From Oryzias latipes (Eukaryota > Chordata > Actinopteri > Beloniformes > Adrianichthyidae): a stretch of 64,000 nt of DNA. Below the pieces are notes generated by a model. That model did not search any database and had not been told where the DNA came from. It was given only the letters and a program-made list of their open reading frames with translations. Numbering within the stretch: the first letter of the stretch is position 1; every line of letters starts with the position of its first letter. The DNA lies in NCBI RefSeq assembly GCF_002234675.1, contig NC_019873.2:11185740-11249739 (forward strand), given 5' to 3'. The translations under genes and the position numbers were made by a program. Shown in pieces: positions 33,521 to 45,649 of this stretch.

Positions 33521-35484
33521 AAAAAAACGTTTTTTTCTATGAATTTGTCCCGTGCAGCTCTGACAAGGGTGGCAGGGGTGGAACAGGATGGTGAAGGACA
33601 GTGAAGGGCCTGAAGCAGCCACTCAGCAAGCGAGGGCAGGTAAAAAGGAGGCGACGGGGAGTGAGGGTGGGATGCACCTGTGGGCCATGCAACACTGCTT
33701 GTGGATTTAACTTTTTGTTTGTGAAGTTTAAATAGCTTGAACTCGTTTTAGTCACTACTGAGAAACAAAACTACAACTACAATGACATCAGCTATACAAA
33801 CAGATTTTCTTTAACTAAATACAGACAACAAGAAACAAACAAACATTTAGTCTGAGAAGCTCATAATAATAATAATAATAATAATTTTCTGTTGTTTGAA
33901 CTGACTCTCTAGTTGTGGCTGCACATTTAAATCTTTCTCAGGTATTTCTTAATTGGTATTTTATTTTTACATAAAATATAACCTTTCCTCAAAGTTCAAA
34001 CTTGACTTAATTTTTCTTTATGGTGGGATAAAAACTGTTTCTGCTCCTGTGGGATATCAGTATTTAAGTTTGTCACTGCTGAGATTTCTAGACTTTTTCC
34101 AGAATCGGTTCCTGGACGGGGTCATCGCAAAAGAAAAACAAAAGCTTGAGTTCTCCCCATGACCCTCCGGCACTTTGCATTCCTGCGGGCCCTGAAGTGC
34201 ACACGGTTAGAAGGTGACGCCACGCTGAAAGCACGCACAAAGAGAGGCCTTGAACTCTCCTCCCTAAACACATCACCATCACACTTCATTAAGTTTTCAT
34301 ATTTTTCATTACCCCCCCAACTCATGTATTTAATTTGCAAACCAGCTCAGACTTGAGGGCGGGGCCTTCCATCTGTCAGTTTGTTAGTAAATGTGACTGC
34401 AGATCCCACGTTTCTGGACGTTTCAACACAAAAAAAGCTGCTATTAATCATTTTTTAAGTATAAATAAAGTTCTTGGGATTGAAGTCTGCTGTTTAAAGG
34501 AGAGTTAGTGTGTTTCCAGGTGCAGAGCAGCTTTGCTTTTGTCCTTGTGAGAAATTCTGACGTGTGTCTGTGTGTGAAGGCCATGTGGCATCAAGGTGAA
34601 AGCAGGCCTTTCCCTCGGAGGTGCAGGACGAACCCCCATCTGCCTTTGAGGATCTCCAGCACTAATATCCAGAATATTAGGCAGAAAATGTCGTGCAGAA
34701 ATGCGTAATTCCCGAGACCACATTTTCCCTTCAGGTTCACGCGGAGGCGGATGAGAGCGCAGCTGTCTGGACATAAATTTTCTAAAGGAATGCCTTCGGC
34801 CCAAGTTCCTCTGTGCAGGAGACCCGAGTGGAGATTCCTCCCCGCGTGACGAATGGCCGCCCTCAGGACCCCTTAATGCGGAGAGGGCTTTTTGTGCAGA
34901 CATGCGCAAGGTCACCGGTTGCCAGGTTCTGCTGCAGAGGTCAGCCAACTCCTCTTCACAATGAAGCTGCTCGTGGGAGCCTGAACAGCTGGAGGAGAAG
35001 ACAAAGGCAGCTGGAAAGCTTCATGCAAAACTCTTGTGTTCTTCTGCACACAGAAGCTCTGGTTCCATCCAACTTCCTGGATAAGTTTTAGAGTCTGGGA
35101 TGTTCGGCATCCCAGAGACCTGGAATCACATGGGTGGTGGTGCAAGGACGAGAAGGATTCTGTTTTTTTTGGATAAACTTGGTATCTTCAGAACTCTGAG
35201 ATTGACTGTACATGAGAACTGAAATGAGTGACTCCTCCCCCCTCACGTACCAAACAGGAAGTACCTGCTGGCTCCAAGAAGCCAAAACCCCATAGACATC
35301 TGTAGAGAAATAAACAGCTGTTACTCAGTCATTATAGTTGTCAGAATAACCATTCTTGTTCTAAAACCCTTTCTGTTCTTGGTAATCCTCCTTTTCTCTA
35401 TGATGTTTTTTACATAGTGAAAGTTATTCAATAAAAAGATGTGGTGTCACGTTGAACGTTCAAAACATTATATTGCCGTATTCT

Positions 35485-35700
35485 CCCGGGTTGATGGTAG
35501 GGGTGTGGACCTCCAACAAGCTCACTCCTGATTGGTGGGAGTGGTTATGGAAATACTAACTCAGACCGATGTCTTCCGGTTCTAACATGACAGTGTTTGT
35601 ATTGTGAAAAAATGGCGATTGAACAGATTCATTTGGTTGGTCTGGTTCTCTACGGATGACGTCACTCTCACTCGGTCCAGTTTTCTTACGCTACTTTCAG
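35485..35700 (+). repeat. Dispersed repeat family A copy
   Basis: It runs from GGTAGGGGTGTGGACCTCC to CACTCTCACTCGGTCCAG, sharing the family A words in the same order as the other copies, and is immediately followed by a family E repeat. Confidence 0.7.
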
Positions 35701-36180
35701 TCCAACTCCGGTAACTTGTGTTCAAGCGACCACTTCCAAGGAAAAGTCTATGCAAAATTCTTGCAATCACGTGTCGCTAGGCAAGTTTTAAAATCCATTT
35801 TCAGCCTCCATGTACAGAACACGCTGCTATTGAAGGCCTGTTGAAAGGTAAACCAGTTTAACTTTGACCAATCAGGGACTCTGATTTGGTAGTGACATAT
35901 GACGGTGTCCCCTTTAATTCACTGAATTGCCAACCGTTTGAAAATTGATCATAGAGGAAAAATTAATAATCGTCTTTCATATATCGGAATGGAGATGAGA
36001 AAGAAAAAGCCTGGAGCAAGAATGACAAAAATTTGCCCCGCTTCAACATTTCACGTCGAGCCAACTGTAGATACATGCACTATTATTGGGTAGCAACAGT
36101 CCAGTGTGAACACCACGTGCAGATTCAATTCAGCACATTCTTGAACACGCATCACTTGCTTGGTGTGAACATAGCATAAT
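35700..36180. repeat. Dispersed repeat family E copy
   Basis: It shares an ordered word set with 59660-60090: GACCAATCAGGGACTC, GTGATTTG/CTGATTTGGTAGTGA, a GGTGTCCC block, TTTGAAAATTGATCA, CGTCTTTCATA and TGGAGCAAGA. Its right end reads TTGGTGTGAACATAGC, which is roughly inverted relative to the left end of the other copy (GCTACGTTCACATTCAGC), suggesting a terminal-inverted-repeat element. Confidence 0.6.
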
Positions 36181-37749
36181 GCCTGGGGGAACTGCAACCT
36201 TTAATGCTAATATGAGCCATTTTCGACCAGTTACTTGTAACCAAAATTCAGTGAGAGCCACAAATCCCACATCTTGTTTAGAAAAATGGTTTTTATTTGT
36301 GTTTTTGTGACCACTAAGTCATTTTTTCAAACATGTAGTTTCCAAATATTTAGATTAATTGTTTCATAATTCAATTATGTTCTTCAAACCCAAAGAGCCA
36401 CAATAGAGGGATAAAGGAGCTACATGTGGACCCTCAGGTTCCAGACCTCTCTCTTACACAGTAAATAGTGCAAACAAAGAAATCCAGCTCAGAGTTCTCC
36501 TCTTCTCAGTCTCCTCCTTAACAGACTCCTCTGAGCTACCCTTGTTACCCCCCCTGCTGTGATAAAATAAGGGGGTTTACGGCGTATCAATAACCCCTCT
36601 CATCTCAGTCCTCCTGCACTTTCAGAGCTGAGGTTTACATCCGAGGAGCCCGGGGCTAACAGCTGTGTTGGGTACTGTAAAGGGATGAAGGGCCTCCACT
36701 TTTATGATGATGATGATGATTCAGGCTGAGGGAGAATCCAGCAGGAACTACTGCATCTGCAAATTGTCATCATTTTTAAAGACTGAAATTCAATTTATTG
36801 TTTACCATTAGATAAACGGCAAACCAGATCATCCAAAGCCTTAGCAGTACATAAACTGCTCAGTAGAAACTGTTTGACCAATAACACATAAATGTGTTTA
36901 GTGACAAAAGCAGAGATTCCCGTGTGATCAAATAAAGTTGTGTCAAACAACAAAACGTTGCAGTACCTCAACTGACCAGAGGGGCTGGCGCTGACAGTGA
37001 GCAATTTCCCGTTAACTTCAATTTTAAAGTCTTGATTTTCACCCGTCAAATTAACTTGTGCTTAAACATTTTTTTTACTCAGTGACTGAATATTTCATTC
37101 ATGAGAACTCTGGAGGGAGTGGTATACATTTTTAATCTGTAGTTTTTTTTTTTGCTTCAAGAGGGTGTGCAGTTTTATGATTGACAGACGACTGTCGCAG
37201 TGGATTCTGGGAACGTTTATCTAGGTTCCTCCGTGTTAGCTTTAGCATTTACTCAACATTTGTTTTCTGTTCTGCTGTGGTGCTGAAAACTCTTTTAACA
37301 CGCTGTCTGGGAGTTTTCTATTATCTTATATCCGGTAAGTAAAAATAAATAAAAAAGACTTTAAATTTTACATAAATTAAACCATAAACATATTATAATG
37401 TTCATTTCTGTTCATTCCAGTTATTCGATTTAATTATTTTCAAAATGTCTTCAAAAATATCTTTATTAGTTTTTATAATTTTTTAATGTTAAAAAAAAAA
37501 TTCTCAGTATTTTCATTTGTTACTTTCTTTTATCGAGGCCATAAGGGTAAAGATTCAGATATGCTACAGTAACTCAAAAACATCCTAATGTACAGTGACT
37601 GACGTCATCACACAGGCGATCCAGAATAAAAACAGCTCCTTTGATTCTGGGCTTTCGCTACAAAGTTAAGAAACCCAAAACTTGAGTGATTGTTACATAT
37701 ATGTCTGTGGTCAAAGCACTAAAACAAAGACAGTTTTGTGGACCTAAGG

Positions 37750-38262
37750 CAGGGGTGTCAAACTCGTTTACACCGAGGGCCTCATCAGCATAGCGGCTAA
37801 GGGCCAGATATAACCTTTGCATGCAAATAAATGTAAAGAAAAATAAATGTAACTACTCCGTAATGTTAAATAACTCATTATTTATTTATTATGACTTTTT
37901 AAAGTGACAATTACAGATGCATAGAAAACATATGTTTGCTTGTCACTCTAGCATAAATCCTTTTAAATGTTGTCCGCTTATTAAAACTCCATTAATGAAG
38001 GATCAAATTGTCCAAGTGAATACAGAAAAATAATATAAAACCGAGCTAGAAAGAACATGTATTACACATGTAACATTTTGTCTGCATAGACACATAAGGC
38101 CTGCAAACATTGAATAATTATAGCAACTACACATAAATAATATATAATCAACTAAAGAAAGTTTTTATATTAAGACATTGAAAACTTTTATGCTCTCGCG
38201 GGCCACATAAAATGACATGGCGGGCCACATTTGGCCCCCGAGCCTTGAGTTTGACACTTATG
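37750..38262. mobile_element. hAT-type MITE with CAGGGGTGTCAAACTC terminus
   Basis: The left end is CAGGGGTGTCAAACTC and the right end GAGTTTGACACTTATG, the well-known vertebrate hAT-type terminal pair with three mismatches at the extreme right. Identical 8-bp flanks ACCTAAGG (37742-37749 and 38263-38270) are the target duplication. GGGCCACAT/GGCCC motifs lie inside both ends. The 513-bp element has no transposase. Confidence 0.9.
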
Positions 38263-41037
38263 ACCTAAGGGATTACACATATTACATTACAATACACACA
38301 CATGCACACATATATATATGTATGTATATATGAGAAGTAAGAAGACAAAAAGCATATACCACATAAAACAATCAGGCCTGAATAGAAACACTTTCAGTTA
38401 AAATTCTTTTCAAAAATAAAAGGTTTTCAATTGACTTTTAAAAGAATTTATAGAGTCCAGGGAATGTAGAGAAAATATCCTTGTTATTTGCACAAAACTG
38501 GACTTCAAACTCACCATGATGTCTTTGTTGCATTGAATCACAACTCGGAATATTAAAGTAAGAAGAAACAGTCAATAAGGTGCTTTTTTTATTGCCCTGT
38601 TCCTTCAACCCGCCACTAGGGGGCAGTCAAACACAAGAGTTCAGCTCTGTTCTTCTCTCCTTGAGCTGTTGAGGTTTCCCTCTCCCAGCAGAGCAGATCA
38701 GAGAAGATTAGGCCTCGCTTGGCCAGTAATCGCCCTTATCGCACCAGAAAACGACAACAATAGCGGGAGTTTAATGGCAGAGGTAATTGTTGTGGAAGTC
38801 CCGCGTTACGCTGCACAGTTGTGATGAATGACAGCCGCAATGCACCATGCTGTGAGGAGATTGCTGCTGCATGTTGCTCTTTAAGCTCATTTGTTATGGC
38901 TGCAGCTTCACCCTGGGGTTGTTTAGCTTTGGAAAGCAACTTAATTCAAACAGGAAATTTCTTTCTTTAGTTTTTTTTTTTTTTTTTACATAGAAATCAA
39001 CCAACAAATTATTTATCGTTACTGAATTAAAGGACAAAGGACTTGGACTAAGTCTGATTTTCGCAGCAATCAAACAATCATAGTTGGACTGATTGTATCT
39101 GCTGAAAAATATTTGGAAAGTTAAACTTTTCTTATTTCTGCATCAACCTCCTGCAACAAAAAAGCAATTACTTTAACAGACGTCTGCTTTTCTTGCAAAT
39201 TTTCTTTTGTCAGTAAAAGTCTGTATGTCATTAAAAATGCAGAGTAAACTCCAATGTTTCCCCTTAGCTGCAGGCAATCCAGCCTAATCATGATCTAATA
39301 CAGTCACTTTCTGCTCGGATTGACATCAATGTTTTTTTTTGTTGCATTTGTGATTTTGTACGCTCGATGAAAATGTGTGTGTTTCTGTACTGGACCTTTC
39401 CTACGTGTCTAATTTTTCTTCCTTTTTTTTTTCTTGTTTCCTGGTGAGACAGCTGCAGTCTAGACTGTCAATCTCACATCACTTCATCGCTTTAGGCCCG
39501 AAAGACAAATCAGGAGGAGCGCCCAGATATGCAACTCATCTGATAAGAGCGGCGGTAAGAGGATCCACGCCGGGCTGCTCTAAACTTGCATGAAAGGACG
39601 GCTTTGCAGCCTGACGCAGCGAGCGCCCTAAAAGGCTTCTGGGCATCTCGGCTTTGTCTCAGAGCTTTGATTTCTCTACATGAAAAAAAAAAGTCAAGAA
39701 AGCTGCCAAAAAAAGCAGAAACATTAAAATAGCTCCATTCATGCATGAAAACGGTAAAAAATATTAAATAAAATACCAAAAATAACACAATAATAAAATT
39801 TGATCAGTTTTAGCCACTCATGTTTTCACATTTTTTACTAAATACATTAAATATTTTTATTATTTTATTTTATATTTTATTTTTAATTTTTTAAATATTT
39901 TTCTGTTACATTACATTTGACTACACACTTGAATTCTTTACTAGTTTGTTTTAATTTAGTAGGTTTATGCTTTTATTTTCTTATTCCTTTATTCATCTAA
40001 TTAATTTCTCTTTTCATTTTTTAGTTTCTTCATTTCTTTAGTCTGCTCAATAATGCATTTTAAATTACTTATTTTCATATTGGAATGTTTTATTTTTATG
40101 AGAAACCTGTAAGAAATTAAAAACAATAAAAAATGTAAAATAGAAAACATTTTTTTAGAACAAACTTTATTTTCCAAACATTAACCTCCTTCATTTTTTT
40201 CATACAACCTCAGTGCCGCTTATAATTTGAAGCGATTTTGAGAGGTCCATGGTACTCTGTCAAAGTGCTTCGTTACTGTAAATACGCTAACATGTAGCGG
40301 TCTCAAACTGAGCTTTATTTTTTTTAGCTGATGTTATTCAAACTTCTTTACATGGGACCAGCACAAAAAACTATGGAAATTCTTGTAGACTTCATTTAAT
40401 ACGTGCAGCCACGATGCACATTGCTGCCCGTTTTTTTTAATACGTCCAAGGCTGGATTTTGTTGTTGGCCGCATGTATTTAATATTAAATTTAAAAGTCA
40501 AAGTCCTATTATCCGTCACGCACCTAGGCGTGTGTTAAATGTTCCCCACATTTGATCCCTACCCTGGAGGAGCAGTGAGCTGCAGAAACAGCCACGCTCA
40601 GGAACCATCTGATTTATTAACCTTAACTTTAGCCCCGCCTCCAGGTTCCATGGGGTCAGGAGAAAAGTTCAGCGCTGGCCGCACATATGTAGAAAATTAC
40701 GTGCGAATAGAAACTTTTTATGTGTTACTAACAAGGCTGGGAGTTACAGGTACTGTGAACATGCTAATGCAGCTAACACCTCTAAAACGGCTAATATGTA
40801 GCGGATTGAAACTGTGTTAATAACAAAGTAGGTAGTTGGTGAAATCACAATGAGGTTGGAAGTTACAGGTATTACTGCTACTAACAGGGTTGAGAGTTAG
40901 CGTAGCCTTATGTATGACATAAGCAAAGATAGTGCAGAAAATGCGGTAAATATGTTTACTTAGGAATTAAGAAAAAAAGGAATATTTGAAATATTGGCTA
41001 AACTGATACTTGCTTTTTAGTATTTGGAACCATATTG

Positions 41038-42613
41038 TAGGGCTGGGCGATGAAATGATAATTAAATATATGTATCGCGATATAACTTTTCTCAATAGAG
41101 GAATCGTTATAGATTTTTACTTTGAAGGGTCCGAAATTAACATTCACCAGTTGCGAGCATTTTCAAAGACGACCTGGTTTCAGACAACATGGCAGCCTGA
41201 GATCAGTAGCTGGAACTTTATTTTTTTTGTCTTAAAAAAAAATAATTCAACTGGCGACCCTAACAGTTACAGGTTATGATTAAATCTTTTACACCAGAGA
41301 TGCAAGACAACAAGTCCCAGAATCAAGTATTTTGTAAGCATCCATCATTTTTTTTACAAAGAAGAAGCTGGGAGTGCAAAATATAAGTGCTACGAAACAA
41401 ATCAACGATGCCTGAGACAAGGGAAACAAACTCTGGCAGGAGAAACATATGTTGGCACAACAATACTGGTCTAAAGCCGCTTTTCTCTTCAACAAAAACA
41501 CTGATTCACATTGATCGCTTTAAGAGTTTAAAAGTCTGCAACCAGCTCCCCCTCGCAGTTTCTCTTCTTTGGCGAGTAAAAGTTAGAGGGTTAGTCGCCA
41601 CATGGCGAGTAAACGTTTACATAAATGCAGTCATGTTTATCAGCCCTCGTTTTGGTGAATTTCTTTGGTCCTCTCCTCCTACCGTCTGCACGCGAGATAA
41701 ACAAACGCATGCGGGAAATCCTTCAACCCCTGTGGTCACTTCACCCAGCAGAACATGAAGCAATTTTAAACAGGAACCAGTCAGAACTGGAAGATAAAAC
41801 TGATTAATAAAAAGTGTTGATTTGGAGACAGCGCTCTTTAGCATAGCATCACTAGCATGCTATGCTAACGAGCTATTCCGTCTATCACCTAAATGTAAAC
41901 ATGGACCGGTTTAAAGTCGGACAGTATTTTCACGGTTGGGCCTTTAAGACGTGGTGGATATGACATTAATAAAATACTGTATTTTATTAATATAATAACA
42001 GAATTGAATCCACTGTGTTTTAGCAGCGTCTTTGTAGCGTTACAGAGTTACACCAAAAAGTGTGACCTGTCAGATCCTCCCGCCCCTTCCCTTGTGAGAG
42101 CTGCAGCTTTAATGTCAATAATATAAAATAACAATAATCCAAAACATTATACTGTTTTGAGCGTGCTCAATCTCAGACTTAAATAAAGGATAATTCTCCA
42201 GCAAATACATTGATGGTAAGATCTGCAAAGCAGCAACAGTCTAAACTACCAGAAGAAATTCTGAGAATTTGCGTTTAGTTTCTAGCTTATTCACAGGATG
42301 TTGACAAAAATGTTTGTCAATTTTATGTTTGTCCTGTAAAACATTCAAATTTATATATAGAATTAATGTGTTATTTTTAAATGGAACTGATCAGTTAAGC
42401 GGTCTGTTTTATTTTAAAACTCAATCATGGTCTTTCAGTGCGTCTGTTATGTTTAAAGTATGATAGGAAAAAAATATTCAAATCTAAACAACCTGCTGAT
42501 GATTACTCTCCTATGAGCAGAGTGTTCACATTTGACAAATATAGTTATTTGGATAATATTGTGAGATATATTCTTATCGCCTGATATGATAAAACTAGAT
42601 AAAACCAGCCCTA
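41038..42613. mobile_element. hAT-type element, 1.58 kb, non-autonomous
   Basis: It starts TAGGGCTGGGCGAT and ends ACCAGCCCTA, so the outer nine bases TAGGGCTGG are inverted repeats. Identical 8-bp duplications CCATATTG flank it (41030-41037 and 42614-42621). Subterminal TATCGCGATATAAC-type and CTTATCGCCTGATATG motifs match the style of autonomous fish hATs. The 1.58-kb interior has only short frames (up to 123 codons) that I cannot link to a transposase. A small palindromic stretch lies at 41838-41868. Confidence 0.85.
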
Positions 42614-44134
42614 CCATATTGTTTTGCTCAGGATACTAGTATAATATTTTAGTATTTATAGTGGTGTTTGGTCATATTTGTCCTTCATAGTTGAAGGCCC
42701 TTTTGACTCTTTGTTGGCTGATGAGTCCCTCAACTGGTCGCTGAATGTGTCATTAGTTCATGAAGGCAGCGTTTCTCCTGCTGCCCAGTCCAGAGTGCTG
42801 CGGCCTTCAAAGGCTTCTATTATACTTCTATGGAGGGTAAACAGAGGCTCCCGAAAAATCAACGCTCCGCAGAGTTTAAAGCAACATGGTTTATCACCGA
42901 GCCGGCCTGTTGGGGTGTGACCCCGTTCCCACAGTCCCAACCTGGCACTGAAAGTGCTGCCATGTGCTCTGCACTTACCAACATGTGCACAGAAACTTTC
43001 CTCCTTTCTGAAAGAATTTAATCCAAAAAAATGGTGCAGACTCATCAAAATAAAAGTAAAAATATTCAGTTATTTATTAATTTTTTTGTCTTTGATGCAA
43101 AAGAATGCAGACATAATAGAAAAGTCCGCAGAGATTACACACAAGTCAGACTAAATGAAAAATTATATTCTGATTCAGTCATAGCCCCGCCCCTTGCATA
43201 CAATCACCAAGGCAACAGCAAACCTTTCTTAGGTTTACAGACAAGAAAATCTCTGTTCATGTTGGTCACACCAAGTCTTAAATTAAACTCCTTTAGCGAC
43301 GACCTCTGACCTCTGCTTGGAGGGATAAAAGAGCCCCATGTGGCTCCAGATGCTCAGGTTGCAGACCCCTGGTTTAGATGCTTTTGGGTCATACATGTGG
43401 ATGATCCAGCGTGGCAGAATCATGAAGGCATATGCTCAATGCTCATTCTTTTTCAGATCAGAGGCCTCAGGCAGGAGCTCATGTAAAAGAAAATGATTGT
43501 TTTCCTGCTAAACCCAAATTAGCATTTAAAGTTAATTTCATATTTCATACTTTTTTTGTTTTTTTGTTTGTCTTAAGTCTTTAATGCCCTTTTTTTTTGC
43601 TTTGCGTCTGTGAAGAATCCATGTCCAGAAGAGCGAGTCATGAATAACTCAGGCTGAGGCAAACAGAGTTGCATCTTTCTTAAGCTCCTGTGGGGATCGT
43701 ACCCCAAGCTGCAATCGTACCCCAAGCTGCAATGCTCTGTGGGACTGTGTCTTTATCAACATGTCCTCGGTTTAGTTTAATTAACGCTGGACAAATGATG
43801 GGCTCCCATCGCGGGTCAAGGTGATGGAGGCGGCTGAGCAGGTGGAAAATCAATGAGGTCGACTTCCACCCAGCGTATCGACCACTGGTCAAACACGGCC
43901 GCCATCGACTGTTTACACAGGAGCGGTGTTTAACACTGATGCTCACACTGGCCGCTCTCACCTTTAGAAAACTGGGTTAAACTTCTTCATCCTTTCTAAC
44001 AAGGTTAACTGTGTGAAAGCAGAGTTTTGAGAGCAGAATTTTTTATTACATGAAGCCTTCAGGAAGCTCTGAGCTCCTTTCACAACTGTTAGCCCCAAAT
44101 AAATGAGAAATGCTTTTATACGTTTAAAATAACA

Positions 44135-44440
44135 TTTATCACTTTAAAGTTCCACTCCGATCATCTTTTATCTATTGTAAATGTGTTCCCAGTGGTCTTC
44201 TAATCATGATTTTGTTGTTTTAAGCCAAAATAGAAATCTGTGTCTTTTCTAGGACATATTTTCTGCAGAGCGGCAGGAGTTCATTGAGCGGGGAGCTTGT
44301 CATTTACTACATTGCAAATATGATCTTTTTCAAACAGCATTTTTTTCATCTGCTCCTTATTTACAACAGTTTGAATAAAGAAAAACTCAGAAATGCAATT
44401 TTAATCTTAATTTTCTTAAAGGGCCCATATCTTGTGATGC
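44135..44440 (-). repeat. Dispersed repeat family C, inverted copy
   Basis: The left boundary AAAGTTCCACTCCGATCATC is the reverse complement of the family's right end. It continues with TTTCTAGGACATATTTTC, TCTGCAGAGCGGCAG and an AAATGCAATTTTAATC block. Confidence 0.65.
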
Positions 44441-44670
44441 CATCAACTTTTTGAGCTTTCAAGTGTAATATAATGTTCATTCCTCACAAAAAACTCAAAG
44501 CGGTATTTTGATCTGTTCACGCATTTCTGAATATTCCTCTAAAACCTTGCGCTCTGAACACCAGCCCCTCCCACCCCACCAAAACGAGCGGGTTCTCACA
44601 TTGTGATATAGATAAGTAAGAACAGCCCCTTCCAGGAAGAGTCTGTGCTGTCAGCATCGCACCCAGGCTA

Positions 44671-44769
44671 ACACCCACACACACACACACCCAAACAAAC
44701 ACACACACACACCCACACACACACCCACACACACACACGCACACACACACACACCCACACACACACACA

Positions 44770-44844
<75 letters not shown>
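44671..44844. repeat. (CA)n-rich microsatellite
   Basis: About 174 bp of CA repeats carry periodic CCCACA and CGCACA variants. The cysteine/valine-rich frames across it are artefacts. Confidence 0.95.
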
Positions 44845-44846
<2 letters not shown>

Positions 44847-45099
44847 TCTCCACAGAGCTAGTGGTGATTGCCAACGCTTTTAGTTTACATTGATTCACAA
44901 AGATTCACAATAGCATTTATATTCCAACAGTGTCCTGTCCCCAATAAATGTTGGGTTCAACAGGTGTTCCTGTTCGTTACTTTAGATGCCGGTCTCTAAT
45001 AGTGGCCGGGTTCCTTTAAGACACCCCCCCTCCCCGGGTCATGCATGGACGTGCAGACGCCGGCTGTCTGTGGGATCTGTGTTGTGAGCCAGTGTAGCG

Positions 45100-45480
45100 A
45101 TGGCCAAGAAACGCTCGTTCTATTTAGCGTTTAAATTTCGTGTGCCAAGGAACATTCTGGTGAGGAATCTGCACCACATTTTGGGGTGGATCCTACACGA
45201 CTCAGAGAATGGTGCAAGCAGATGGGTGATATTAGGAAGACATCACCAGGAAAAGGAGCAAAGGATTTCCTGGTGGAGGTGCAAAGACAGCGAGCGATGA
45301 ATTAGAAAAACTGGTGTGAACATGGATTATTGAGCAAAGACGGAGGGGTGCGCGTGTCTCCAGGAAAATGATCCGCATGAAAGTGAAGAGGATTTTTGTT
45401 ACAGAGATTGATGCTTCAAAGAGAAAAGAAACGTTCACAGCCGATGCTAATCAGAACATAATACAATATTCTCATCGTTT
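45100..45480 (+). pseudogene. Remnant of a pogo/Tigger-like transposase N-terminal domain
   Basis: A frame starting MAKKRSFYLAFKFR resembles the start of pogo/CENP-B-type transposases. A second block in another frame (about 45296-45430), preceded by a stop codon, reads WIIEQRRRGARVSRKMIR, typical of the second helix-turn-helix of these proteins. The two blocks are separated by a frameshift and a TGA, and no DDE catalytic region follows. Sequence with GTCTCTAATA motifs lies on both sides (44992-45001 and 45611-45620), so this may be an internally deleted element spanning roughly 44940-45630. Confidence 0.6.
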
Positions 45481-45649
45481 CAATAGATCCTGAAACGTTC
45501 ATCTGGTGTCGTCTGCATTTTTTGACCGAATTCCACAGCAAAATGAACCCATCAGCCGCCACCGTTCTGTCTGTGATGGAATGAATGCTGGTTTCTGATA
45601 AACACCTGTCTCTAATAAACGCAGAGCTTTATGCTTTGTGTTTTTTTGT

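Noticed and set aside
34505-34948. 147-codon reverse frame in the gene desert
   Set aside because: Arg/Pro/Ser-rich random-looking protein; the region looks more like non-coding regulatory DNA.
44517-44898. Three cysteine/valine-rich reverse frames
   Set aside because: They are translations of the CA microsatellite.
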